Positions 1 to 13,090 are shown, counted from the stretch's first letter. The stretch: DNA of 64,000 nucleotides from Mucidula mucida (GCA_015501055.1 JADNYV010000020.1:62001-126000); one strand, 5' to 3'. Program-made: numbers and translations. The notes: generated by a model not told the origin, from the sequence alone.

Positions 1-769
1 TGAAATGTGAGATGGCAGCTGAATTGGGGTTGACGTGAACTTACGATACCGGACGGCCTTGCTTGTCGGTCTTGTAGATGTGTCCGAGAGCGCCAAATAT
101 TTCCTGAGGAAATTCCTCCTTCATGAGAGCGTCGATGCCAATCTCATCTCTCCAGCGGAGGGTGTTGACCAGCATCTCGCGCGCCGCTTTGACGTTGAGA
201 TTCCTGACATGCGTGTCAACGACTAGTGAACACATGAAGATCATGTACAACCGACCTGGCTCGCAAGAACTTGACCAGGATAACGCTGACACGCGCGTCG
301 TTGGCTGGTTTCCAAGGATCAATAACGACGCCCCAGAAAGTGATGGGCGCATCCTTATTGTCCTTCTTGTCAGGGTATCCATCTGAGAATATCTCTGGCA
401 ATTGTTTCTGTACGCGAAATGAGGGAAGCGGTCAGTAATAGCAGAATTAGTACTTACGCGGAACTCTTTGAGTGCAGTCCACTCGGCTTGGGTGAAGGCC
501 TGGGTAAGAGCATTCTGGGGCTCTTCTTTGGGTACCTCGACCGTGCGGGGCTCAGTGACTGGGGCAGGAGTGGCCATTGGGGGCGTTGTGGAAGGAGCAG
601 GAGCAGGCGTGTCTACCGCAGTGCTAGGCTCAGGCTCTTTTTCAGGCTTCACGATAGGTTCCGCAGTCTTCACATCAGGTGTCGTCTCCACCTGCGCCAC
701 AGGTGCAGTCTCGCTCGTGGCAGCCAGTACCGGAGTCTGTGTATGTGGTTCAACCATAGCTGTGGTCAA
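1..769 (-). CDS. SFH5: Sec14/CRAL-TRIO phosphatidylinositol transfer protein, Sfh5-like (3' part cut by window edge)
   Basis: A lipid-transfer protein of the Sec14 family, expected to exchange phosphatidylinositol between membranes, with Sfh5 as the closest match. Three exons are clear: 769-458, 407-256 and 203-45, joined by GT-AG introns with frame kept (donors GTAAGTA, GTCGGT and GTAAGTT). The first ~100 residues are a low-complexity Pro/Thr/Glu-rich leader. They are followed by a conserved CRAL-TRIO N-lobe with the element KFLRAR, then NLNVKAAREML and NTLRWR, ending at GRPV, just before the lipid-binding lobe that lies off the window. The family assignment rests on these motifs; Sfh5 rather than another Sec14 homologue is inferred from the Ala/Pro-rich leader and TLRWRDE context. 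The start is the first ATG (767-769). It diverges from the transporter gene at 909. Confidence 0.85.
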
Positions 770-908
770 GATTCGCTTATCAGTTTAGATAAGATGCAGG
801 CGGCTGTTCATCCACAATTCTCACGGTTTCTCCTGGCTACTGCCTTCTCCGCCTGATCTGTTGTATGCTCGCCCATTGAGCCGACTTTCAGTCTTTTACC
901 CCCCGGAA
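770..908. promoter_or_regulatory. Short bidirectional promoter between SFH5 and the transporter gene
   Basis: Only 139 bp separate the two divergent start codons, so both core promoters must lie here or overlap the 5' leaders. It contains pyrimidine-rich tracts on the plus strand just before 909. No clear TATA box is visible. The promoter role is inferred from position only. Confidence 0.45.
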
Positions 909-2437
909 ATGCACAGTCACGTCTCTATCTCCAACGGCTACAACGACCAGACACGATCCGCCGAGCCGTGGATGTCTGGACAGTCATTACCCTTGTATGC
1001 CAACGCCCAGCCTGTCTCAAAATTCGCCGACTTGCAAAGCGCCTTTGCCCGGTTGAAAAACAAAGTTGTACGGCCTCTCCAGCGCGTGGGCCCACTGGCT
1101 GGCACCCGGACGCTATCGTCGGGCACCGGTGCCCCATCACCATCCAGCCTCAAATTCATATTCATGTGCAGCCTTTGGTATACCTCGTCCGCGCTCTCCT
1201 CCAACACCGGAAAAGCCATTCTAAACCAGTTCCGCTACCCCGTCACCCTAACCTTCGTCCAGTTCGGCTTTATCTCCCTATACTGCCTGCTCCTCATGTC
1301 GCCCGCCATTCGTTTCTCGCACCTGAGATCGCCGACGCGGGCAATCCTCAAGAGTACTATTCCTATGGGCATGTTCCAGGTCGGTGGTCATGTGTTTTCA
1401 AGCATGGCCATATCCACCATTCCCGTCAGCACTGTCCATACTATCAAAGTTCGTGTTAGCAACTCTCTGGCCCTGCAACTGGTACTGATTTTTATTAGGC
1501 GCTCTCACCATTATTCACTGTCGCGGCGTACGCTCTTCTCTTTGGAGTGAGCTATTCAAGCAAGACATATATGTCTCTGCTCCCGCTCACCATTGGTGTC
1601 ATGCTAGCATGTTCCTTTGATATGTCCGCGTCAAACTATGTTGGGCTCCTATGCGCATTTGGGTCCGCCTTGGTCTTTGTGAGCTCCAACATATTCTTCA
1701 AGAAGATCATGCCATCGGGTGCTTCGCAGTCGACTAGCAAGCTCGACAAGCTGAACCTCTTGTTCTATTCCGCGAGCGTCGCGTTCGTGCTTATGATCCC
1801 GATATGGATGTGGTCAGATCTACCCGCACTGCTGGGATCTTCGGAGCACGTCGTACATCCCAGCCACAGCCACCACCATTCCTATGCCTCTGTCGCATAC
1901 TACTTTTTCATGAATGGCACGGTTCACTTTGCGCAAAACATCATTGCCTTTGTTATCTTGTCCTCGACTTCGCCTGTCACGTACTCCATCGCGTCGCTCA
2001 TCAAACGTGTGGTGGTTATCTGCATAGCGATTGTGTGGTTCAGCCAATCGGTGCACCCCATCCAAGCGTTTGGCATTGCGATGACCTTTACGGGGCTGTA
2101 CATGTACAACAACGCAAAGTCGGACGTTGAGCGTGGGGAGAAGAAGATGCGGCGCGTAGAGGCGGCGAAGGATATGATGCTGCCGATGACTACGGAGGAA
2201 TCGGTTATGATGTCTGGCACGGATGGAGAGACTACTGGAACGGTCGCGTCGAGAATGGGACGTTCAAGAGCGGCGTCGATACCGCATCTTACGGTGAAAA
2301 TTACGCCTCCCGTTCTGAGTTCGAAGCTGTCGCCCATCAAGGCGGTGTCGCCAACCGACTCGTACCCGTCGCCTCCAGCATCGTTAGATTCCCCGCCGAC
2401 GCATGTGGCACCCCTTCCCATAGCAGTGGGGGCATGA
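909..2437 (+). CDS. SLY41: Triose-phosphate-transporter family (TPT/NST) membrane protein, Sly41-like
   Basis: A multi-pass transporter of the drug/metabolite superfamily, TPT branch, best matching fungal Sly41, an ER/Golgi protein first found as a suppressor of Ypt1 loss. Two exons, 909-1448 and 1499-2437, flank a 50-nt GT-AG intron and give about 492 residues. After a ~75-residue cytosolic leader the TPT core starts with a WYTSSALSSNTGKAIL motif, runs through HTIKALSPLFTV (the family's conserved substrate-site helix, created exactly by splicing) and SNIFFKK, and ends near GLYMYNNAK. A His-rich loop (HPSHSHHHSY) lies around residue 295. The C-terminal ~110 residues are polar and Ser/Pro-rich, with no membrane segments. 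The start is the first in-frame ATG. The substrate is unknown. Confidence 0.85.
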
Positions 2438-2669
2438 TTTATTGTTGATTTTATTGTGTGGACTACTTAGATACCTCGATTACTTACAGCCTAGAGTTAA
2501 TTGGACGTTTTGGTGAAAACAAGTGTTGAATTGATGAATTGAGGTTCAGAGCACAGCCACTGATTACTCAGCATTCCCAAATCCGGCACCCGCCTGCTTC
2601 ATCCATCGGACGAACTTTTGTAGCAGCCAACCTCCTCAAGACTCCTTCAAGGACACACGCTCGCACAAT

Positions 2670-3756
2670 ATGGTGAGTACAGCACGACTGCCTGCTGCCG
2701 CTCCAGGTGTTTCTGCGCCGTTTTGGTCGCTGCAATCGCTGGATGGCTCGTTGGACGGGTGGATGGACTTTGAACGATGAACTGACTTTATCCCGTTTTC
2801 CTAGGCCCGGGGACCCAAAAAGCACTTGAAGCGCCTTGCCGCACCCTCCTCATGGATGCTGGACAAACTCAGCGGGACCTACGTGCGTTGCAGCCATCGT
2901 TCAAAAAATCTGGATTAGAAATCGCTAAAATGTGTGGCACAGGCTCCCCGTCCCTCTCCCGGTCCCCATAAACTGAGGGAATCTCTCCCTCTGACGGTGT
3001 TCCTCCGCAATCGCCTAAAGTATGCCTTGACTGGACGCGAGGTGACTGCTATCGTCATGCAGCGCCTGATCAAGGTCGACGGCAAAGTTCGCACTGACAC
3101 GACCTACCCTGCTGGACTCATGGGTCCGTTTTCCTTTGAACCAACTCTCCTGGATCCATCTAAGTAATGCATTGCAGATGTCATCTCCATCGAAAAATCC
3201 GGCGAGTTCTTCCGCCTCTTGTACGACGTCAAGGGCCGCTTCACCATCCACCGCATCACCCCCGAAGAGGCGTCTTACAAGCTCCTCAAGGTCCGCAAGG
3301 TCGCGTTTGGCGCCCGCGGTGTGCCCCACATCGTCACCCACGACGGCCGAACAATCCGCTACCCCGACCCGCTCATCCAGGTCAACGACACCGTCAAGTT
3401 TGACCTCGAGCAAAACAAAATCACCGACTTTGTCAAGTTTGACACCGGCAACCTCGCCATGGTCACCGGTGGTCGCAACATGGGCCGTGTTGGTGTCATC
3501 ACTCACCGCGAGAAGCACGCTGGTGGTTTCGACATTGTTCACGTCAAGGACTCGCTTGACCGTACTTTTGCGACACGGTTCGTTTGCTTGTAGACTTTGT
3601 CGTTGCTTTTGCTGATTATTTCGTAGATTGAGCAACGTCTTCGTCATTGGTGAGGGTACCAAGCCCTGGATATCATTGCCCAAGGGCAAGGGTATCAAGC
3701 TCAGCATTTCTGAGGAGCGTGATGCCAGGAGAAAGCGGGCCACTGTTGAACAGTAA
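2670..3756 (+). CDS. RPS4: 40S ribosomal protein S4 (eS4)
   Basis: Structural protein of the small ribosomal subunit. Five exons were resolved: 2670-2672 (the ATG alone), 2805-2882, 2943-3123, 3178-3577 and 3627-3756. They total 792 nt, or 263 residues, matching the usual eS4 length. The start [11 protein letters not shown], the S4 RNA-binding stretch ([19 protein letters not shown]), the KOW-containing part ([19 protein letters not shown]) and the basic tail (RRKRATVEQ) are all present. All four introns are GT-AG and keep the frame. The first intron (2673-2804, 132 nt) sits directly after the initiator ATG, a layout common in fungal ribosomal protein genes. It is tandem with the transporter gene and converges with the HECT ligase gene. 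Confidence 0.97.
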
Positions 3757-4120
3757 ACGAGGTTTATTGTATGTGTATGCTTGTATGACGCGCTACTTTC
3801 TTCAATTATCATGCAATCTATGCACGTGGCGGCCTCCTCGCATCCATAAGTTCGATAAATCTAAGAAATCGATCTTAAGGAACAACATCTGCAAGTCGCG
3901 AGTGAAGATTTAACTCTGACGTATCATCTTAAGAGCCTTGGTCACTACCAAGCCACCTTCCGAAAGGTACACTCTCCTTCTGATTCACAGTGGCGGCATG
4001 CCGATAGCACTGGTCTGAGCAAATCATTGATATTATGCGTACTTCTAAAACAATGCGAGAGAGCAAAGCAGAAAATCGTTATACAAGGTCCCTGTGAACT
4101 ACAACTCATCCCGTATGAGT
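3757..4120. other. Intergenic, convergent 3' ends of RPS4 and the HECT ligase gene
   Basis: 364 bp between two stop codons facing each other. It is AT-richer than its neighbours and should hold both 3' UTRs. I see no further gene or repeat. Confidence 0.6.
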
Positions 4121-7100
4121 TTAAGATAGATGGAAACTTCCAGTGCCCTCCCGGATCGCAGTCCGTAGTTTCTCGCGCATGACGGCCTTCGAACTATACT
4201 CGGGTAATTTCAGGTAGTTCACGCAAGTCATGACACTAGGAAGGTAGTCGTCCGCAGTCAGCGGGGCTTCATGCGGCTTTCGGACGACAGTCAAGGGAGG
4301 ATTGAGTCCTCGGAAACCTAGTCATAACGGTTTGCTCTATTACTTCGCGCCAATGAATTATGGTACGTACCACCTATAGGCAACTTTGGGCTTCCAGTGA
4401 GGAACTGAAGACAGCTGCGGCGCATGGGAGCATCGTAGTCCGAGAAAATCTCCATAAGGTCTCTTATTGCCCGACTCTCCGGATTAAATCCGTGATCAGC
4501 CTTCAAGGCTTCGCTTAGAGCTAATGAGGTCGTCAATAAATCTGAAAAAGTCGCCACCCAGTGAGCCACGTACTCTCTATGCTCCAATCTTCATCAGAGT
4601 TACCGAATAGCATGACGAGCTCATCGGCGGAGAAAGCTTGGAGGTCTGCTATTGGGAAGACCTTGGAGAAGCCATCACGGAACGCCTTGGCCGCAGGTGC
4701 TGCACCTTTGCCAATTATCGCTTCTAACACATCTGCAACGTATTCGTGAACATTAGACGATGTGACAGTGATGTCGCGTCCTCCAGGCTGTGAACAGCGT
4801 GAGCAACGGTTTATATCCGACAGCAGAGATACAAACCCGGAGCTCTATGTCGTAGCCTGGTACCGTAAAGTCCAGAGCCAGATCCTCAACATCGATACCT
4901 TCGACCATGGCGACCTTCATTGAGAGCTACGATTGATGGTTATGCGTGGAAAATCATCAAGAGCGGAGCACGAACCTTGTCTGCAGGATTGAGCTGATTC
5001 TTGGCATTGACCATGTTTAGTATCTTGTTTAGAGATTTGGCCAGCTCTTCATCCACGAGCTACAAGTCGGTCAACACGAGCTTCCAAGGCTCTACATTGT
5101 TCAGATTGCATACCTTCAAAGTGGGAATTGTCAAAGGAACCTCTTCGCCTAGCACCAACTTGAGAAAGATTTTGTTAAATGTCAGGTCGATGATCCGCGA
5201 GTCGAGCATAGCCTTTGCGACGAATTGACCGATAACCTTGAACATATGCGTACGTTTCCTGTTATGATCGTGTTACCCACTTAACCACAGGACAAGGATA
5301 CCACTTACTGTCCGCCGTCACTCGCCATATCACCAGGACTAAGGGGCACAGGATACAATCCATGTGGATGATTGACATACTGACTGGTAGTTGGCGAAGT
5401 GTCCGCGTCGCGCCATAGCTTCAGATCCTTTCGGGCAAACTCTTTCGACACCAAAGAATAGAACTCTAACGTAGGACCCAGGCCCGTTCCTACCTCCTCG
5501 AAGTACTCCACTTCAAGAACAGAGGACGACGAACCGTAGAGTTCGAAGACTTTAGCGGCAGATTCGAGAATGTGTTTGCGAGAAATGCGAACTTTCTGTC
5601 GCTGTAAGCGGCCCAAGAAACCGATCCCTTCATCTCGACGGTTGTTATCGTGAGCACGTCCTTGTTGACTTTGCCACTTGAGGATCAGGCGAGCATACCC
5701 GAACGAAGTAGACTGTAAAAAGTTGTACCGCGTTGCGAAAGGGAACAAGAAAGGGAAGTGTTGCGGAAGATCAAGCGCCCAATCTGGGAGACAGAAGCTA
5801 CGGGAAAAGAAAGGTTCAGTGAATTCCAAGTGGTGGTCAAAACCGGACGTACCTTGCGACTATCATCGGCTCTTCCAATTGACGGGTGAGCTTCGCAGTG
5901 AGCTTATTATTGACGAACACAGCTTCTGCAAGGGCCCTTTTATCACCGGCGAATCCTACGCGCTCAGATTCCATAGTGTTCAACTGGTGTAATACGCGAA
6001 GAAGTCGTAAAATCTTGGCATGAGGTGCATCTTCGGGGAGGGATGATAGAGGTGGAGACTGCGTTCGATTTCTTCCACCAATATCCGAGCGGTTGGCTGC
6101 ACAAAAAAGGTAATGAATAGAAGTTTATCTTATTGAGACACCATCCTACCATCGACTGACGGCAGAGGCCCAGGAACTTTCTTGAACTTGACCGTATATA
6201 TGCCTTGCCATATAACGGCCGATGAGACTGGTCCGGCATTCTTGCGCATTTCATGCTGATGCATGGCGCCATAGATTGTAAGATCCAAGGGAAGTATGTG
6301 ATCGTCCATCGAAAATTCAAGATGCCAATCTTGAGGTTTCGCTTTCAGAGCCGATGCGTAGGATATCTTACTCGATGAAGATCGTGGACCTGTTCCAGCG
6401 GAGATGCTCGGTGTCGCTACACGCGTACCATCAGGAGTTTGTGCCTCGACTTTCGTGCCGTCTAAGAAAATTAATGATTTCTCACACATAAAATCAACGC
6501 AATTCCTACCTTCCGCGATTGACAAGGATACAGTCTTGTCAGAAATAGACACATCCGGGTCTCCGTCGTCGTCGAAGACTTCCGCATCCACTTCATCATC
6601 TGTGAAATCAGCTTGAAGTTCGGAGTCCACCACTGTATCGCTTGGAGCGGTATCGAGCGAATTATCGGGAGGTGCAGGTTGAGTTGGTTCATCGAGTTCT
6701 GCTTCCCCGTCCATTGGCGCCGAAGCATGGTTCTTAGCGCTGAGGCGCTGACTACGACGACGCGTGACAGTGGGACCAGCAGAGGCCGAGGCGCTCGATT
6801 CAGCTAACGGTTGAGGTGGTGGTGGTGGTGGTGGAGGCGCGTCCTCAAACCGCGACGAAGATCCGGCAAAACCGGATGCCGCCAGAGCAGCAAGCATCCC
6901 TGACAAGCGATCGCTACTCCCTAGCAATCCTGCTACCCGCGGTCGGAGGTAATCGTGCAACGCCTGGAATGTGGCAATGGCGTGGATAGACACCACAATA
7001 TTGTGCAGATTGCGAGGCACTCCCGAGTCGTCACTGGCTACTAGGCGCAGTCGAAGTTGGCGGGCTAAGAGAGATGGAGAACTTCGTTTGGAGTCTATCG

Positions 7101-10100
7101 CTTGATGAGAATGTATATGTTAAGACAGGGAAAGGTTTACCGTCAGAACCTTGCGACACCGTGACCACATCAAAAGATTCCATGCGTGTTAGACTCTCTT
7201 GGAGCTTCTTAACGAAGGTTGTGAACGGGGACTGCACATTACTGAGATGCTTCGTCCGCCGACTAACCAGGGCATCTAAAAGTAACTCTTTCCGCCGAAC
7301 CAAATTCACTACAGGGCGTTCAGGACCCGTGAACGTAAACATATAAGAACTAACCTTGACCCTCAGTCTCTGTAGCCAAGTCAAGCAAAGCGTCAACAAC
7401 GCCACTTTGGAGAAGTTCGAAGCTAGAGACCGACGTATGTGGCGAACCAAACATCTCCGCCAGTTCCCACAGGGCTTCGGTGAGATCTTGCTCGGCCGAT
7501 AAAGGTGATATTTTCTCCACCAAGCGCTTCAAAGTGTCCAAACCAGTGTCCGCGTCCTCCTGGTCATCGTTGGACAGAAACTTGAAGCGAATGACGCGAG
7601 CGCGAAGGGTGATGGCATCGTCAGGATCCAACGAGATCGAGTTCAGCTTCTTGTAACCCGGGATCACTGCAACGGATGGCAGCGATGGCGGAGGTGCACT
7701 GCTAGAATCGGCAGATGCGTCAGAGTCTTTCTCTTTGTCAGTCTTCTCCTTCTTGGAGGACGCAACCGTCCTCGCAGCTAGAGCTTCGATCTCATGGAAG
7801 ACACCTTCCCTCTTGAAGGTCGGCTTGTACAATGCTGGTACTTTTGTCAGTAAAAGATCAACGAGTTGCAGGGCGCCAATGACAAGAGTCGGATGATCTT
7901 TGGAGGACAGAATGGATGAGGCGAAACTTGCAACAGGTACAAACTAAAGGACAATCTCAGTGCCGTCTTGAATGAAACAAGATGGAAGCCTACAGTTAGA
8001 GCACTTTTCAACCCATCTGCGTCAAGGAAACTGATAGCCTTCAGTAGTCCAGTGAGCGTTTTGACTCGGACGGGAGTGATGACACTAGCTGCATAAACGT
8101 CGATGAGGATCGGCACCATTAGGTGCATAAACCTGCCAACCACCACCGGCTTAGAGCGCAACATTTCCGTGCGATCTGGTGTGGAAGGTACACCAGGAGC
8201 CTGTTCCTCTGGTACCGCCCTGGTGTCTGAGAGCCCGAAGCCGGATCAGCGGACGACTCCTCTACTTGTGGGGCAATCAAAAGGGCAGCAGTCAGAGCCG
8301 CTTGCGATGCTTGACGTGCTGCAGCGCGATCTGCTTTGGCCTTGGCTTTTACCATCTTCGCTAATGCCTTCTCTGTATATGCCTTGTGGTCAAACACGCC
8401 ATCTAGAACGGATTGAGAATGGTCCGGCGAGGTATGAACCACTATACCTTTCGGAAGAGGTGGTAAAAGTTCGGAAATGAGACTTAATGCTTCTTCAACT
8501 TGATCCTTGGGACGATGCGCAAGATTTTCCATGACAGTCATATCTGCAAGTCCACCACCAAGACCTTGGCCATCAGATGTCCCGCCTTGTTCACATCCTG
8601 CGTCAGACTGCGGTGGCAGAACGCCGGTCAAGATCTGATAGAGGGTGCTGACAATGTCGGCCTCCAGAAGAGCAACAGTTATCTTGGGGCTGCACCTCAC
8701 AGCGGTCGCCAAAGCTCTCAAGAGTAACGTGTAAGTATTGGAGGCAATCATCGGGGAACCTCCAGCAGGCATCAGAAGCTGATTTACCGCTCCAATGAGC
8801 TGGATATCCACGAGAATCTCAAGATTTTCAGTAGAAGAGCGATGGTACGAGTCGATGACACGAATGACACAGAGACATGCATATTCGACTAGTCGTTGGT
8901 CAGAATATGTCAAGCAGTTTCGAATGATGGGCCAAACTCCCTGAATCATAGGGAAATGATCTGGGGAAATATTGCGACAGCAGTTCGAGGCAGCTTGCAA
9001 AGCAGTGCGCTGGACAGCTATAGAGAAGAAGTCTAAGAAATTGAGAAGGGCAGCGAGACCGCCTTCCCGGACAATGGAGCTGGGAAATTCCTCAGAAATC
9101 TTTTCCATTGTCTGAAAGAAACGTAATAAGTCATCAAGTCATAGAAAGGATTCATAGACGTACGCTCAACGTCTGCTCGGCAAGATCAATATATGATATT
9201 TCCAAGAGTTTGCTGCAAAGGACGGGTATTGCTCCGTGATAGACGACGGTATGAGCAACACCAGGCAAGGCTTCCATTAAATTCGCAAGGCAGCGACAGG
9301 CAAGGACTTGGGCTTCAAGATTGCTGTCACCCTGGAAGGAACCACCGGTACTCATGGCGAGAGCAGCAGCGAGAGCAGCGTCTTCGTCTTGCGCAGGCCT
9401 CTCTTCTTCGTCGTCGTCATCCTCGTCCCCTTCCGCACCGCGACCACCGAGGATCTTGACCAATTCCCGCACAAATTGCTCCACCTGGAAGGAACCGGCA
9501 AGGGTGTCTTCAGTGCTGATACTCAGTAGCTCGCTAAGCTCCTGGAGAGTAACCAAACGCGTGGTGGGATCGGCCGTGCTCTTGATGTTATTTAGCATAG
9601 TCTTCAGACGCGATGACAGAGACATCATGAAGGACCCGAACTGGCGATAATCACCAAAGATGGCGAGAGCCGCACTTTCATCGAGTCCGCCGGGAATGGG
9701 GCCGTCTGGGCCAGAAGGTAAACCGCCATCGTTATCGGCAGAGTCGTCGTTATCACCACTGTCTTCGTCGTGTTCTTCATCCTGATCATGGTCTTCCTCG
9801 GATCCCCCAGCGACGCCTTGTGGCTTTTCGTCCTCAACAACGCCTTCCATTGGTTCGTCATGGTCTGATTCTTCGCGTTTATAGTCAGAGTCGGCCATAT
9901 CGACGTCGTCATCTTGGATACGGGATGAGCTTGCGGTTTTTGATCGCATGGCCATCTTTCCCTTTACAGCAGCAGACGATCTACGCTAATGTCAGCAGGT
10001 TGTGCAGATACTGCTAGATGGAGAGATACGAACCGCGTCTTCCTGGGCATACTTGTGGATGGTTTGGGTGCCGTGACTTGTGAGCGGAGAGAGTAAGTGC

Positions 10101-10604
10101 TTGTTGTGGTCCTGGGACGTTTGGAGGGTCCTGGTGCGTCGTCTTCAGAGGAAGGCTCTGGAGCAGCGCGTTTCTTGCCCTTTGTGTCTTTGACGGGTTC
10201 GTTAATGGTGAGAGCTGTGGAAGTGGCCGGGGCTGTTCGTCGTGATCTAGGGGAGTCGGCGTTAGCACAATCATTGAGCGGCTCCAAGACGGCACTCACC
10301 GCCTGATGGGCCGGGAGTCGTCGGGCTTCGCTGGTTCGCGGGTCCGCTTGGGCCGCTGAGATGGTTTAGACGACGAGCTCGCCTCTGGCTGCGGTGCTGC
10401 CGATGAAGCGGATTGGGCTGAGCTGGGATCGCGTTCTACGGCCTTGCCCTTATCTTTGGTTTTAGTTTTTGCAGCCTTTGCTCTTGTGCTAGAGCGCAGG
10501 GCACGGGCGTCAGTCGTGGTCGGGTCGTCGGGGTTGTCGAGCAGAGGGCGGGTAGATGAACTGGAGGCGGTGGCTTCTTGTTGTTGGGGTAATGTCAAGT
10601 CCAT
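4121..10604 (-). CDS. UFD4: HECT E3 ubiquitin ligase, Ufd4/TRIP12 type
   Basis: A very large ligase expected to transfer ubiquitin through a thioester to substrates of the ubiquitin-fusion-degradation and N-degron pathways. From the N-terminus: a Ser/Lys-rich basic leader with nuclear-localisation-like KR clusters; a long acidic tract (codons around 9950-9720); an armadillo-like region opening with the TRIP12/Ufd4 signature [21 protein letters not shown]; more helical repeats to about 8100; a proline run encoded by (GGT)6 at 6815-6832; and a C-terminal HECT domain. The HECT lobe ends with [18 protein letters not shown], whose Cys (codon 4223-4225) is the thioester residue, and [12 protein letters not shown]. 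Many short introns shift frame, for example near 10250, 10000, 9140, 7840 and 7030. The start is the first ATG (10602-10604). It appears intact and nuclear. Confidence 0.92.
6815..6832. repeat. (GGT)6 trinucleotide microsatellite inside the HECT ligase gene
   Basis: Six perfect GGT units on the plus strand, followed by a seventh variant GGA, encode a run of eight prolines on the minus strand. Such runs are often length-variable between strains. Confidence 0.85.
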
Positions 10605-10784
10605 TTAGTAGACACACCCAGCCATCGATCCAGATGTTGGCTAGAGAATCTGTTCCGAGTGGTGGTCCAGTCGTCGTAGTACAAGTCACACAATTGAACG
10701 AGTCGACCTGCCGCCATTGACCCTTATGTAAGCATGCCGATTCTTTATTCTTTTTGGCATTCTATCGCTTTCTACTTGACTTCT

Positions 10785-12662
10785 TTACTTCTTATGGCTT
10801 TTCAGTACGTCCTCTACAGTATCGCCCAGCACATCCACGATCTTCTCCAGCTCCTCGTTAGTAACGTTATACGCAGGAGCGAGTATAATGTGATCTCCTT
10901 CGGTGCCTTGTAGATTAGCACCCCCAGTCATTCCCATGACAATGACTCCCTTCTCCAGTGCGCGCGCTTGCGCCAACATCGCAAACTGCTGCTTTCCGAA
11001 ATCAACAATTGAAGCTTTTTCCCCGGAAAAGTCAAACTCAATGGCCCAAAACAGGCCACCACCACGAATATCAAAGACGAAAGGTGCGCCCACCGCGTTC
11101 GGGCCTTCGAACTTTGATCTCAACAGTTTCTCTGAAACGCCAACAGTGTGAGTTGTGATAGCGTTGTGACATTCAGGAGTACATACCGAAATACTGTCCT
11201 TGCTTTTGGCAGTTTTCGATCAGCTTGTTGGCCGCAATGAACTTTTGAACCGCAAGAGCAGCGGCGCACGCCAATGGATGTGCCTACAACAGACTTTGTT
11301 AGGATTGCATGTAGCATTCAGACACACTTCAGCATACCTGATAAGTGTGCCCGTGCTTCCAAATTCCGGAGCTATCACGGATTCCGTTGGCCACTCTTTT
11401 CGACATCAAAACAGCACCGATGGATGCGTATCCCCCGCCAAGTCCTTTGGCTACGGCCTGGATATCCGGCTACAAAGACAATTCGAACAGTTGACACCTC
11501 ATGATGTGAATCTGCGCACCGCCGCACCATCACCGAACGATTCCCATGCATGCATCGTCCCCATACCTAAGGAGCAGGACATGTTCAACAACCACGACAC
11601 GGGGATTCTAGGTTTCAGTGGACTTACGGCCCATTCCCGACATGACCTAAAGAAAATAACTTAGTTGACGTTGGAACTGATAAACGAACTAACCTCATCA
11701 AGAATGAACAATGCACCATACTTATCGCAGACTGATTTCATAGCAGCAAAATATCCTTTGGGGCAGGAACACATCCAGTAGTGGCACCAACAACCGTTTC
11801 TGCGACGACTGTGGGTGAAAGGTCAGTGAAAACGCAGAATAGTTACAGAAGCAGTTTACATCCGATAACCGTATCTGGTCCCAATGCAATGAATTTTTGT
11901 TCAAGTTCTTGACGAAGTCTCTCGACGTATTGTTCCTCAGACTCGTCTTTACCTTGAAATCTCTTCGCATACGCTGGGGAGACATGGTGAAAATTCTTTT
12001 CGTCAAGGATAGCCTTATAGGGAAGTCTTCGAGTAGGGTGGTAGGCAAGGGAGAGAGTGGCTACAGTATTGCCGTGGAAGGATAATTGCCGCGCGATGAA
12101 GTTGGTGCGCTGAGGTTGTCCTATTTCGAAAAAGTACTGTGAGAAGATCAGAATGAGATTTCACGCTTCGAATGCGTTTCCATTTACCTGTCTAGCAAGC
12201 TTGATGACGCCTTCCATAGCCTCGGATCCTGCGATACATGATATGGATGGTCAGTCACTCCGCTCGCGACGTGTAAGGGGACATTTGTACCTCCGGACAC
12301 AAAGCCACAAAGATCGAACGCGCCATTACTCGAAGAAGTAAGGAGTTTGGCAAGCTCTTCGGCAGGCTCGTTGGAGAGCTGCATGTTGTAGACATCTGAG
12401 CAAGATCAAACTATATATCAAAGGGGATCCTGGAGGAATACGCACAAGACACTTTATCCGCCTGATCTTTGATGGCGCGAACCACTTCGGGAACACCGTT
12501 ACCAATACAACATACCGCGGCGCCTCCGACAGAGTCCAAAACACGCCGCCCGCCTTCGAGTTCAACGTACATCCCATTAGCAGAGACGGCGATCGGAGGT
12601 CTCCATGATGTTCTATGGAGAATAGAGGTCGGCTTCAGTTCAGTAGGTGCAGGTTCGTTCAT
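10785..12662 (-). CDS. Class III PLP-dependent aminotransferase (GABA/ornithine aminotransferase-like)
   Basis: A fold-type I pyridoxal-phosphate enzyme that should move an omega-amino group to a keto acid; the substrate cannot be told from the sequence. Family landmarks in order: VLDSVGGAAVCCIGNGVPEV near the N-terminus; the SGG...EAMEGVIKLARQ segment; RQLSFHGNTVATLSL; ILDEVMSGMGRMG, with the Asp that contacts the PLP ring nitrogen; QAVAKGLGGGYASIGA, with the Schiff-base Lys; the HTYQAHPLACAAALAV segment; and a C-terminal GGGLFWAIEFDF domain. At least eight short introns break the frame. The start chosen is 12660-12662 (MNEPAPTELKP), where family similarity begins; an upstream in-frame ATG at 12719 would add a poor leader. 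It lies downstream of, and on the same strand as, the HECT ligase gene. Confidence 0.88.
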
Positions 12663-13090
12663 AGCTGCAGTAAACACGAGGGATAAGAAGACGGGATGGT
12701 AGTGTTTCCGGGATAGCACTTACAGTGCGACGATATGGTTCGATAGTGACTTGTATCCGTGAGATGACCCTTCGGCGATGGGGCTTTTATTGTAGCGGCT
12801 GGATTCCCTGCCGAATATAGTATCTGGGGTGCAATCAATGTTCTTAGTCGCCGTGGCCAGCTGGCGTGCATGGTCGTCCAAATTCAAAATATCCGCCTCC
12901 GTCTGCCCGATTACTCTGTGTCAGGGGTCGTACCAGCAACATATTTTATTGTCTGCCATTTGAACGGTCGGATTACTGAGAAGTCCCAAGTATAAAAGGA
13001 ATGCGCGGGGAGGCGCTAGACGGCAGGCATTGGAACCAGAGTGACGCTGGCACGCCAACGTGATGTGACACGACTTGTTCTCAAACCATC
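12663..13090. promoter_or_regulatory. Divergent promoter region of the aminotransferase and PSO2
   Basis: 428 bp between two outward-facing start codons. A TATAAAAG box lies at 12991-12998 on the plus strand, 100 bp before the PSO2 ATG, a plausible core promoter distance. Nothing comparable is visible for the minus-strand gene. Confidence 0.45.
12991..12998 (+). promoter_or_regulatory. TATA box candidate for PSO2
   Basis: TATAAAAG, 100 bp upstream of the ATG at 13091. It is a consensus match, with position and strand as the only support. Confidence 0.45.

Noticed and set aside
1924..2421. 165-codon minus-strand open frame
   Set aside because: Antisense to the transporter coding sequence, whose membrane helices are clearly on the plus strand.
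12663..12719. Upstream ATG at 12719 as start of the aminotransferase
   Set aside because: The added residues (MLSRKHYHPVFL...) are not typical, and family similarity begins at the ATG at 12662; it could still be a targeting leader.
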